From: an uncultured bacterium
GTDB taxonomy: Bacteria > Bacillota > Clostridia > Lachnospirales > Lachnospiraceae
Direction: 5' to 3'
NCBI GenBank assembly: GCA_947177425.1
Contig: CAMWUN010000002.1
Coordinates: forward strand, 62,001-126,000
DNA: 64,000 nucleotides
Position numbers and translations under genes: made by a program. A model generated the notes under the pieces. The model searched no databases, was not told the origin of the DNA, and saw nothing but the letters and a program-made list of their open reading frames with translations. The first letter of the stretch is position 1; the number at the start of each line of letters is the position of its first letter. Below, one piece after another: positions 9,008-16,750 of this stretch.

Positions 9008-9711
9008 ACCTTCCTCCTGTCTTTATCCGAAATTTGGCCGGCATATAGTCCCTGCAGGTCTTTGCAAACCTTACAAAACTCTTTCGTCCGCTCATAAAGA
9101 GGCGCCCGGCCGTCATAGTTTGCAAAAGCGCCTGCTACCAGCAAATCCGCGCCTCGCGCAATCAGTTCACCAGCATTCTCAAAGCTTACGCCTCCGTCTG
9201 CTTCAATTATAAACTGGCTGCCGCTGGCTTTCCTTGCCATCACAAGCGCTTCCAGCTTTTTCAGAATTTCCGGCTGGAACTGCTGCCCTGAAAATCCGGG
9301 TTTTACAAAAAGCAACAGCACAAAGTCTATTTTGGAAAGAAAGGGTATTGCCGCTTCTGCCGGGTCCCCGGGGGCCAGCGCGATTCCTTTTCTGATGCCA
9401 TGTTCTTCTAAGGCTTCAAGAAATTCATGAACAGAGTCATCCGTATTTAAGTGGGTGCAGGCCGCTTCAACACCATTTTGGGCCATAACCTCTACATATT
9501 TCAAAGGATTAGTCACCATCAGGTGTACATCCATCGGCGTTTCGGATATAGTCCGGATGGCCCTTACAATATCAAAATTCAGACAGAGATTCGGCACAAA
9601 ATGACCGTCCATAATATCAATATGAAACCAGTCGGAACCGGCTCTGTCCAATGCACGGATGTCCTCTTCCAGATGAAGGTAGTCCGCGCACGCAAGGGTT
9701 GTTGTAATCAT
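9004..9711 (-). CDS. rpe: Ribulose-phosphate 3-epimerase
   Basis: 235 residues forming a TIM barrel. Metal and catalytic residues are visible: FHIDIMDGHFVPN (His and Asp), DVHLMV (His), and IEADGGV (second catalytic Asp). The phosphate-binding segment reads VKPGFSGQQF, close to the usual PGFGGQ. It epimerises ribulose 5-phosphate to xylulose 5-phosphate, the donor for the transketolase encoded downstream. The N-terminal strand TTTLACADY departs from the common SPSILSADF, so a paralogue acting on a related ketose phosphate such as allulose 6-phosphate cannot be excluded. Confidence 0.9.
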   Translation of the reverse strand: MITTTLACADYLHLEEDIRALDRAGSDWFHIDIMDGHFVPNLCLNFDIVRAIRTISETPMDVHLMVTNPLKYVEVMAQNGVEAACTHLNTDDSVHEFLEALEEHGIRKGIALAPGDPAEAAIPFLSKIDFVLLLFVKPGFSGQQFQPEILKKLEALVMARKASGSQFIIEADGGVSFENAGELIARGADLLVAGAFANYDGRAPLYERTKEFCKVCKDLQGLYAGQISDKDRRKV

Positions 9712-9726
9712 ATGTTTCCTCTCCTT

Positions 9727-10665
9727 TTATCTGGTGCCTGAAACGAATGAGTATGCCTGTCCTATAGCCGCCGGCGCCTTGTTTCTTCTCTTTGGCGAGC
9801 TGCCGATAATAAGAATAATAAGGCTGGCCGCATAAGGCAGCATCTGGATAAACTGTGACGGTATAGGGAAACTGGGCAGTGTCTGGACATATAGCTGCAG
9901 GGCATCAAAGAAACCGAACAGTATGGAAGCGAAAAACGCTCCCTTTAAAGAGAAGCCCCCCAGTGTCACCGCTCCAAGGGCCAGATAACCGCGGCCGGAA
10001 ATCATCCCCTCCTGGAAAAGATTCATGGAGCCAATAGAAAGCATTGCGCCTCCTAACCCTCCCAGAATACCGCTGATAATAACACCTATATAACGCATAA
10101 GATTTACCCTGATGCCTGCAGTATCCGCCGCCCGGGGATGCTCGCCGCAGGCCTGCATCTGCAGACCAACAGGCGTTTTATACAATACATAATTTAATAG
10201 AATAACAATAACAACTGCCAGATAAACCAGGGGCGAAAAACCGCTCAGGAATTCTCCTACTACCGGAATATTGGCTAGCACCGGCGTCTTTGTAATTGAA
10301 GCTACCTGTGCCGAATATCCCATTGTACCAAATACCGCCAGTAAGCCTACGGAAGCAATGCCAGTAGACAAAAGAACCAGCGCCTGGGAGCTGACAGCCA
10401 TTTTTCCTCCACAGGTAATGGTAACAAAACCATGGATGACAGCCATAAATGCTCCTGCCACACATGCAAACAGCACGCCTGTCCAGGGATTGCCTGTCAG
10501 ATAGGATCCCGTCACGGCAAGAAAGGCCCCCATAGTCATAAATCCTTCCAGCCCCAGATTATTAACCCCCGTTCTCTGTCCGTAACATGCACCAACAGCC
10601 GTCAGCGCTATGGGAGTTCCCAGCCGGATAGTTGCCGTAAAAATATATGAAAGAAAAACCCACAT
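9727..10665 (-). CDS. BMP-type (nucleoside) ABC transporter permease 2
   Basis: 312 residues, hydrophobic throughout with about eight to nine predicted membrane spans. The conserved ERTGVNNLGLEGFM-like stretch near the N-terminus (QRTGVNNLGLEGFM) and ACGEHPRAADTAGI are typical of NupQ/YufQ-family permeases, which work with BMP lipoproteins for nucleosides or related compounds. A ribosome site CGGAGG precedes the ATG. It follows permease 1 by 3 bp and completes the importer ahead of rpe. Confidence 0.92.
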   Translation of the reverse strand: MWVFLSYIFTATIRLGTPIALTAVGACYGQRTGVNNLGLEGFMTMGAFLAVTGSYLTGNPWTGVLFACVAGAFMAVIHGFVTITCGGKMAVSSQALVLLSTGIASVGLLAVFGTMGYSAQVASITKTPVLANIPVVGEFLSGFSPLVYLAVVIVILLNYVLYKTPVGLQMQACGEHPRAADTAGIRVNLMRYIGVIISGILGGLGGAMLSIGSMNLFQEGMISGRGYLALGAVTLGGFSLKGAFFASILFGFFDALQLYVQTLPSFPIPSQFIQMLPYAASLIILIIGSSPKRRNKAPAAIGQAYSFVSGTR

Positions 10666-10668
10666 GTT

Positions 10669-11748
10669 CTATACCTCCGTTTTCATCCGCTTCTGCGCTT
10701 TGATTTTTTTGCCAATATAGGTAATAAAATTCTCAGAGCAGATAAAGATAATCAGCATACCCTGCACAGCCATAACAAACTGCGAAGAAACGCCGGTTTT
10801 TAACTGCATCATGGTTGAGCCGTTCTGCATTCCGGCAAACAGCAGGGATGCAACCAGAATAGCCGCCGGATTTTCTTTGCCCAGCATTGACACTGCAATC
10901 CCCATAACAAGGTAGGTCGGCTGGACGTCCTGCTGCATACGGTATGTTGACCCCATTACCTCCAGCGCCCCGCCCAGACCTGCAAATACGGCGCTTAAAA
11001 GGCCGGCCTGGAACATTCTCTTATTGATGGAAATACCAGCGGACAGAGCCGCATTTCTATTGGCTCCGACTGCACGCATTTCAAATCCCACTTTTGTTTT
11101 AAACATGATAACAGAAGATACTGCAACCAGCAGAATGGCAATAATAATGCTGGAGTTAACGCCGCCCAGGGAATTTAAAATTGTAGGAAGTCTGGCGCTC
11201 TCCTGTATGGTTGGCGTAGCATTGCTCATGGCGTTATATCCTGGAAATTGCATAATCAGCCAGTTGCACAGATAAAGAGCAATATAATTCATCATAATGC
11301 CGCTGAATACAAAGTTCACATTCCTGCTTAACTGGAACCAGGTCGGTATGGCGGCCCAGAGACAGGAGCCGATAACACCTGCCAGCAGCATAAGCGCTAT
11401 CAGAGGAACCGCTGGTAATTTTATGTACACGCCAACCCATGTGGCAAACAGGCTGCCCAGCATAAACTGTCCGGTAAATCCAATGTTAAAAAGACTTGCA
11501 CTGTTGCCTACGGTAAGGGCCAGACCTGCCATCAAAATAGGCGCCATACGGTTTAAGGTTCCCACAATGCTCTTTCCGCTCCCGAAAGCTCCCTTGAACA
11601 ATGCCGAAAATACAGCCGCCGGGCTGGCATCCACCAGTGAAATAAGAATGGATCCGGCAATCATAGCAAGCACAATTGCAATAAGCGAGGTTAAAAAGCT
11701 GTTTAATCCTTCACGCAGCTTTGTTCCATCAGTTTTCTTCACTGTCAT
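10669..11748 (-). CDS. BMP-type (nucleoside) ABC transporter permease 1
   Basis: About 359 residues from the ATG preceded by AGGAGG; a longer upstream start overlaps the ATPase gene further and lacks a ribosome site. The protein is multi-spanning, with FNIGFTGQFMLG and MRAVGANRNAALSAGI matching NupP/YufP-family permeases. It forms the channel with permease 2. The start overlaps the end of the ATPase gene by 20 bp, a sign of translational coupling. Confidence 0.91.
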   Translation of the reverse strand: MTVKKTDGTKLREGLNSFLTSLIAIVLAMIAGSILISLVDASPAAVFSALFKGAFGSGKSIVGTLNRMAPILMAGLALTVGNSASLFNIGFTGQFMLGSLFATWVGVYIKLPAVPLIALMLLAGVIGSCLWAAIPTWFQLSRNVNFVFSGIMMNYIALYLCNWLIMQFPGYNAMSNATPTIQESARLPTILNSLGGVNSSIIIAILLVAVSSVIMFKTKVGFEMRAVGANRNAALSAGISINKRMFQAGLLSAVFAGLGGALEVMGSTYRMQQDVQPTYLVMGIAVSMLGKENPAAILVASLLFAGMQNGSTMMQLKTGVSSQFVMAVQGMLIIFICSENFITYIGKKIKAQKRMKTEV

Positions 11749-13276
11749 GATCCTCCTTTTTTGTGACACCCAGCATATAATTGCCAATTTCACGCTTCGT
11801 CACATTTTTATTTGGAAGGTCCGCGACAATTTTACCGTCGAAAATAACCAGAATCCTGTCGCTTACCTGCAATATCTCATCCAGTTCCAGAGAGAACATC
11901 AATACACCGTTTCCTTCATTACGATGCTCCACCAGCTTATTATGCACATACTCAATAGCTCCCATGTCAAGTCCGCGGGTAGGCTGGACCGTCATCAGCA
12001 TTTTAGGAGAAAAATTGGTTTCCCGTGCAATAACCAGCTTCTGCTGATTTCCTCCTGACAATGTGCCTGCCGGCACCTCCATGGAACTGCACCGGACGTC
12101 AAACCGTTCCTTTAATATTTCCGCATCTTCCGAAATTGCTTTCTCGTTCCGGAATACTTTGTATTTTAAATATTTATCCCGGGCCTGATAGCCGAGAATC
12201 AGATTATCCTTTAAAGGGAAGGACAGCACCAGGCCATCCTTATGCCTGTCCTCAAATACGGTGGCCAGCCCCATGTCTCTGATTTCACCAATCGTATTCT
12301 TCGTAATGTCGCGCCCCATAAATTCTACTTTACCCGAATCCGGCTTTTTCTTGCCGCAAATGATATCTACCAGTTCATCCTGTCCATTGCCGTCGACTCC
12401 GGCAACGCCCACAATTTCCCCGGGAGAGAGCGTAAAGCTTACGCCGTTTAGTTTATTGACACCATTTTCAGCATACGCAAGTCCCTCCACTTCCAGTATC
12501 TTTTCACTGCTCTCTATTACCTTTTTCTCGCCGCCGCCCAGGGTAATCTGATGGCCTACCATGAGTACGGCCAGTTTTTTCTCATCGACTTCATCCACAT
12601 TTTTGGTTGTTATGACTTCGCCTCTCCTGATAATCGTAATTCTGTCAGAAACCTTCATAACTTCTGCCAGTTTATGGCTGATAAAAATAATTGTCTTGCC
12701 CTGCTTCTTCAGGCGAAGCACCATATCGCAGAATTCGTCAATCTCCTGGGGAGTGAGCACTGCAGTCGGCTCATCAAAAATAATAATCTCCGCTTTTCTC
12801 CAAAGAACCTTTAAAATTTCCACTCTCTGCTGCATTGCAACGGAAATATCCATGACCAGTGTATCCGGGTCAATTCGGAGTCCAAAGGATTCCGACAATG
12901 CCATAACCTCTTTTCTGGCCTTTTTGTAATTAATTTTAGCCTTATTCCCGACTTCTGCGCCTAAAATAATGTTTTGAAGCACGGTAAAACTCTGTATCAG
13001 CATAAAATGCTGGTGTACCATACCAATTCCCTGGCTGATGGCGTCTGAAGGCGTAGATATCTTCATCGGTCTGCCCCGCAGAAGAATCTCTCCGGAAGAA
13101 GGCGTATATAAGCCGAAAATGGTATTCATAAGGGTTGACTTGCCCGCTCCGTTCTCTCCTACAATCGCGTGCACTTCTCCTTTTTCAATGTCAAAGCTAA
13201 TATTTCTATTTGCAATTACGCCGTTAGGAAATACCTTACTGACATTTTTCAGTTCAATAATTTTTTCCTTTTCCAA
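11729..13276 (-). CDS. BMP-type (nucleoside) ABC transporter, double ATPase subunit
   Basis: 515 residues with two fused nucleotide-binding domains, the NupO/MglA layout. The first domain has Walker A GENGAGKSTLMNT, a signature-like ISVAMQQRVEI, and Walker B IIFDEPTAVLT. The second has GVDGNGQDELVDII in place of a true Walker A (no Lys), then LSGGNQQKLVIARE. A degenerate second site is normal for this family. The start is TTG (complement of 13274-13276) with AGAGG upstream. A strong hairpin separates it from the lipoprotein gene. Confidence 0.93.
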   Translation of the reverse strand: MEKEKIIELKNVSKVFPNGVIANRNISFDIEKGEVHAIVGENGAGKSTLMNTIFGLYTPSSGEILLRGRPMKISTPSDAISQGIGMVHQHFMLIQSFTVLQNIILGAEVGNKAKINYKKARKEVMALSESFGLRIDPDTLVMDISVAMQQRVEILKVLWRKAEIIIFDEPTAVLTPQEIDEFCDMVLRLKKQGKTIIFISHKLAEVMKVSDRITIIRRGEVITTKNVDEVDEKKLAVLMVGHQITLGGGEKKVIESSEKILEVEGLAYAENGVNKLNGVSFTLSPGEIVGVAGVDGNGQDELVDIICGKKKPDSGKVEFMGRDITKNTIGEIRDMGLATVFEDRHKDGLVLSFPLKDNLILGYQARDKYLKYKVFRNEKAISEDAEILKERFDVRCSSMEVPAGTLSGGNQQKLVIARETNFSPKMLMTVQPTRGLDMGAIEYVHNKLVEHRNEGNGVLMFSLELDEILQVSDRILVIFDGKIVADLPNKNVTKREIGNYMLGVTKKEDHDSEEN

Positions 13277-13302
13277 AATTCGTACCTCTTTATCTTATTA
13301 AG

Positions 13303-13329
13303 CTTCCGGAGGACTCTGACCTCCGGAAG
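13303..13329 (-). other. Intercistronic hairpin between binding-protein and ATPase genes
   Basis: Perfect 10-bp stem CTTCCGGAGG/CCTCCGGAAG with a 7-nt loop, 27 bp after the lipoprotein stop. No T-run follows on the minus strand, so it is not a plain terminator. Such hairpins commonly protect the upstream mRNA end and raise the amount of binding protein relative to the membrane parts. Confidence 0.7.
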
Positions 13330-13356
13330 TATTTGTATTCATGTTACTTAGTCACA

Positions 13357-14451
13357 TTATTCAGCGCGGGAGGTAAAAGCATCAAGCGCTTCCGCCGAGT
13401 CAGGAACTACGATCTCACCGGAAATAATCTTTGCACGGATTTCATCCAGATAATCCAGCACATCCTGGGGGATAGATGCCAGCAATTCATCATTCTTATC
13501 AGTATAGATTAAGTCTACGCCGCCTTCTGCAATACCCCGGACCTGTGACTGTCCATACGGGAAGTTTCCTGCCGCATAAGCGTCAATTAATTCTTCGCAG
13601 ACCTTATTAATCGTCTTAACCTGGGAAGCCGGAATCACGGAAGGCATTAAATGGAACTGGCCGTCAGCCGCACCACAGGCGAGGAATCCCAGCTCATCAG
13701 CCGCCTGGAATACTCCCAGATTAGAGCCTGCCGCGCAGCATGCAAACACATCAATTCCCTGATTATGAAGCATAACAGCAGTCTCATAACCTTTGTTAAC
13801 ATCTGCAAAGCCAACAACAACAGTAGTTGGATCATAGCCTAATTCATACAGCACACCCGCACGGAAGCCTGCGTTGAAGCGGACCATCGTTCCGCTGTCA
13901 CTACCCTGTATCTGCGCTACCTGACCGCTTTCAGACATTCTGGCTGCAAAAATTCCATTTATAAAAGCTGCTTCCTGCTCTTTGTAAGTAGTTACATAAA
14001 GGTTATCCGGAAGGTTTTGGGCATACTCTCCGCCGGAACCGTCCACATCACACCATATGACATCCGGATACTGGGACACAAAATCATGAGAGAATACCTC
14101 CTCCTGTGAAGAGGCAAAGAACACCATGTTTGCACCTTCTTCAATGGCAACTGCAACAGAATCCGCCTGCATGGACAACTCAATCCCCTGAAGAGGCGTA
14201 CATTCATATCCATTCTTTTCACAGCCAGCCTCAATTCCTGCCCATACCACATCATCGAACGCCTGGCTGCCCAGGTTATTGGCAGTAATAAACACCACCT
14301 TAACCGGTTCCCCCGCCTGCTCCTGTGCCGCTTCCTCTCCGGCTGCTTCTGCCGGCGCGGGCGCCGCATCGGGCGTCTTTTTGTTTGAACAGCCCATCAT
14401 AATCCCCATTGCTAAAATCAACGCTAAAAATAAGTTGAATCCTTTTTTCAT
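13357..14451 (-). CDS. BMP-family substrate-binding lipoprotein
   Basis: 364 residues from the ATG after AAGGAGAAGG. A lipoprotein signal peptide ends with MGIMMGC (lipobox Cys near residue 22), followed by an Ala/Glu-rich linker. The mature part begins VKVVFITANNLGSQAFDD, as in the BMP/Med family of periplasmic-binding-like lipoproteins. These bind nucleosides, or in some members riboflavin or other ribosyl compounds. Conserved IQGSDSGTMVRFNAGFRAGV and DVFACCAAGSNLGVF segments fit this. It is the second gene of the operon, just after the nucleosidase-like gene. Confidence 0.92.
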   Translation of the reverse strand: MKKGFNLFLALILAMGIMMGCSNKKTPDAAPAPAEAAGEEAAQEQAGEPVKVVFITANNLGSQAFDDVVWAGIEAGCEKNGYECTPLQGIELSMQADSVAVAIEEGANMVFFASSQEEVFSHDFVSQYPDVIWCDVDGSGGEYAQNLPDNLYVTTYKEQEAAFINGIFAARMSESGQVAQIQGSDSGTMVRFNAGFRAGVLYELGYDPTTVVVGFADVNKGYETAVMLHNQGIDVFACCAAGSNLGVFQAADELGFLACGAADGQFHLMPSVIPASQVKTINKVCEELIDAYAAGNFPYGQSQVRGIAEGGVDLIYTDKNDELLASIPQDVLDYLDEIRAKIISGEIVVPDSAEALDAFTSRAE

Positions 14452-14527
14452 TTTCCTTCTCCTTTTGTTATTTTTCTTTATTTTCATCTCTTCTATACGT
14501 CATTTAACCAGAGATAAAAATATCCTA

Positions 14528-15544
14528 TTAATTATAAGATTTAATTGCAGAAATAAACCAGTTTATCATCCTTTCCCTGTCAACTGTTTCTGCAAAAAGA
14601 ATGTTCATCTCCTCTGGCTGCTTTGCATAAAAGTTCCGCTTGTCAATCAGAGTAAATCCTGTCGTAATTTCTCCCTTACATTCCACCATTGCAAAATATT
14701 TTCTGGCAGTAAACATATCCGGGCAGGCTGCAAAGGCCACCGTTGCCGGGTCATGCAGGCTGACTCTTGCATTTTCTTCTGCTGTCTTTGTGGCGGTAAT
14801 CTGTTCTTCATTACCCTTTGCATTTATGGCTTCCCGCTCTTTTTCTGTAAGATAACCACTTCCGTAATGAGTCAGAATGCTATGGGCAAATTGGGAAATC
14901 ACTCCCTGGTCTTTTCCAATCATTCCAATCTCCTCCGGCGTCAGATAACACTGTCTGGTGACATCCAGAGGAACTGCACAGAATTCAATTTTGCTGTCCA
15001 GAACAATTCTTAAGGCTTCCGGGTCCACCAAAACATTAAAGGTAACAATAGGGGATGGATTGCCGTCATGGTAAGAAGTTCCCATAAAAACAATCTTCTC
15101 TATATACTCCCCGCAGTCCTCATGAGACAGAATCAGCCTGGCAATATTAGTCAATGGAGCCAACGCTATTATAGTTACCTTTTCTTTTTGGGATTTCAGC
15201 TTATTCCAAAGGAATGTAACAGCATCCTCATCCACAAGGGAATCCGTGTAGTTTTCTTCAAATTGAAATCCCCGCAGTCCTTCTACGCCATGAACTGCTG
15301 AAGCCCTGATCAGAGGCCGCTCCAGCGGGCCGTCTGCGCCTGCTGCAACAGGAATGTCATCTCTGCCCAACAGGTGTAACACATTCATTGTATTTTTTGT
15401 GGTGTACTTTAAATCTACATTTCCTGCAACAGTTGTAACGCCAATGATATCAAACTGCGGACAGGCACAGGCCGCCGTCAATGCCAGAGCATCGTCTACG
15501 CCTGTATCTACATCAATAAGAACAGGAAATTTTTTTATGCACAT
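14528..15544 (-). CDS. Nucleoside hydrolase-like protein (IUNH superfamily)
   Basis: 338 residues. The calcium-binding N-terminal motif DVDTGVDDA is intact, and the late LHDPATVAF keeps the catalytic His-Asp pair. The middle signature is altered: canonical GNxTPxAEFN is here GNPSPIVTFN, so the ribose-contacting Glu is replaced by Thr, and the usual MGG is MGT. The family cleaves the N-glycosidic bond of ribonucleosides. The change suggests a ribose or 5'-position that differs from ordinary nucleosides; this is inference. It is the first gene of the operon and follows AGGAGG at 10 nt. Confidence 0.85.
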   Translation of the reverse strand: MCIKKFPVLIDVDTGVDDALALTAACACPQFDIIGVTTVAGNVDLKYTTKNTMNVLHLLGRDDIPVAAGADGPLERPLIRASAVHGVEGLRGFQFEENYTDSLVDEDAVTFLWNKLKSQKEKVTIIALAPLTNIARLILSHEDCGEYIEKIVFMGTSYHDGNPSPIVTFNVLVDPEALRIVLDSKIEFCAVPLDVTRQCYLTPEEIGMIGKDQGVISQFAHSILTHYGSGYLTEKEREAINAKGNEEQITATKTAEENARVSLHDPATVAFAACPDMFTARKYFAMVECKGEITTGFTLIDKRNFYAKQPEEMNILFAETVDRERMINWFISAIKSYN

Positions 15545-15608
15545 GTGTTTTGCACCTCCTTTAAAAACTTTACTTACTTTTATTTTTGTTTTGCTTGCTG
15601 TTATAGAA

Positions 15609-15637
15609 ATTATAGGGCATCTTTAAACAGATGAAAA
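15609..15637 (-). promoter_or_regulatory. Promoter of the leftward nucleoside/SIS operon
   Basis: Minus-strand -10 TATAAT (15609-15614) with -35 TTTTCA (15632-15637) at 17-bp spacing. The predicted start is about 60 bp before the first gene. A GCTTGCTG element at 15592-15599, overlapping or just downstream of the predicted start, matches in inverted form part of the operator at 15648-15662. It may therefore be a further regulator half-site. Confidence 0.65.
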
Positions 15638-15647
15638 CTATTTTTAC

Positions 15648-15662
15648 AGCAAGCGTTTTCAA
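15648..15662 (-). promoter_or_regulatory. cre/LacI-family operator, site 1
   Basis: Minus-strand TTGAAAACGCTTGCT fits the catabolite-responsive/LacI-type consensus WTGNAANCGNWNNCW. It lies 10 bp upstream of the -35 of the leftward operon. It is shared by 13 of 15 positions with site 2. Candidate binders are CcpA or the two LacI proteins encoded at 18.1-20.1 kb. Confidence 0.7.
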
Positions 15663-15830
15663 TAATATTTTTCCATTTTTGTACTGATAAACTATTGTTT
15701 TATGCAGATTAAAGCCATTTACCAAAGGCATAAAGGCTCTTTTCATTTATGTCAGTTTTGTTTATTAAATTATAGTATTGCCCAAAATTCCAGCCAAAAT
15801 CATATATTTTTTAGTGCTTTTAGACAATAT

Positions 15831-15845
15831 TTGAAAACGCTTTCT
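15831..15845 (+). promoter_or_regulatory. cre/LacI-family operator, site 2
   Basis: TTGAAAACGCTTTCT matches the same consensus and site 1, in opposite orientation. It lies about 90 bp before the rightward SIS pair. The centres of the two sites are 183 bp apart, which would allow one looped complex to control both divergent operons. The rest of the 393-bp intergenic region (15545-15937) is AT-rich, with no further gene seen. Confidence 0.7.
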
Positions 15846-15937
15846 CAATTAGTGATAGCCATTTACTTTTACAAATGCTATATTCAAGCTACACGAATTC
15901 AAGCTCGTTTTAACCCTATAAAAGAAAGGAAAATGTT

Positions 15938-16750
15938 ATGAAACAAGCAAGCTTAATGAGTAACTTATCAGAAACAGCCAGGCATTACATTGAACGGTTC
16001 TGGCTAAGGGATCTGGCCGGCAGTCTCATGTCAGACTCCCAAAAGGAAATTCCTATTACCAGAAATTATGCTGATACGGCAGATTTGCTGGCAGACTACG
16101 GTATAACACTGGAAGCCTCCGAAAACCTTTTAGGAGAAACTAATTATTTTGCGGCTCAGATTGCGTCAATGGCAATTTACTGTTCCCGCCAGGTACTTGT
16201 AAACAAAATGTCCGCTGACAGATTTCATTCCATTGGAAAAGAAATCTGCAGCTACGCCGAAGCGCTGGAGGCAATGATCCCAAGCCTTCTGGTCAAAACC
16301 GATGCATTTGCAAAACAAAATTATCAGAACTGGCAGTTGGATCTGATAGCTGACGGAAGCCTCGAAATCGTATCAGAATACCTGCGGGCTCTGTATTGCA
16401 AAGAAGGCGGATTTCTATGTTCCGTCAGCGACAGCGAGGAATGGTGCCATGTAAACTTTTGGTGCCTGAAGCGGACAAATATCGCCACTATCTGCGCCTG
16501 TCCGGAAAACTCCCCGGCATTTTCCAGATTTGCAGAAACCATGTCAACCGTTCACCGGCTGGAGTGCCCATATCTGATTATTACCGATGCATCTGCGGAT
16601 GCGTTTTATCCGGGTACAGTCATTTGCCAGATGCCTCCCATAAAAAAAGAAAACTGGTTTCTGTCTCCGCTTTTCTTCCACATTCCGGCTGTTGCCGCAT
16701 TAAATACAATTAAAAAGCTTCGTCTTGAACAGGAGGTTGACCATGAATAA
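15938..16750 (+). CDS. Truncated SIS-B paralogue (second SIS domain only)
   Basis: 270 residues, ATG preceded by GAAAGGA. From about residue 75 on it aligns by eye with the C-terminal two-thirds of SIS-B (7513-8541): GGFLCSVSDSEEWCH, VICQMPPIKKENWF and LFFHIPAVAAL have counterparts there. The N-terminal phosphosugar loop (TGxSEG) of SIS-B is missing, and the first 75 residues show only a remnant. The frame is open and the ribosome site good, so it is probably expressed rather than a pseudogene, perhaps as a partner or regulator. It overlaps the next gene by 8 bp. Confidence 0.72.
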   Translation: MKQASLMSNLSETARHYIERFWLRDLAGSLMSDSQKEIPITRNYADTADLLADYGITLEASENLLGETNYFAAQIASMAIYCSRQVLVNKMSADRFHSIGKEICSYAEALEAMIPSLLVKTDAFAKQNYQNWQLDLIADGSLEIVSEYLRALYCKEGGFLCSVSDSEEWCHVNFWCLKRTNIATICACPENSPAFSRFAETMSTVHRLECPYLIITDASADAFYPGTVICQMPPIKKENWFLSPLFFHIPAVAALNTIKKLRLEQEVDHE

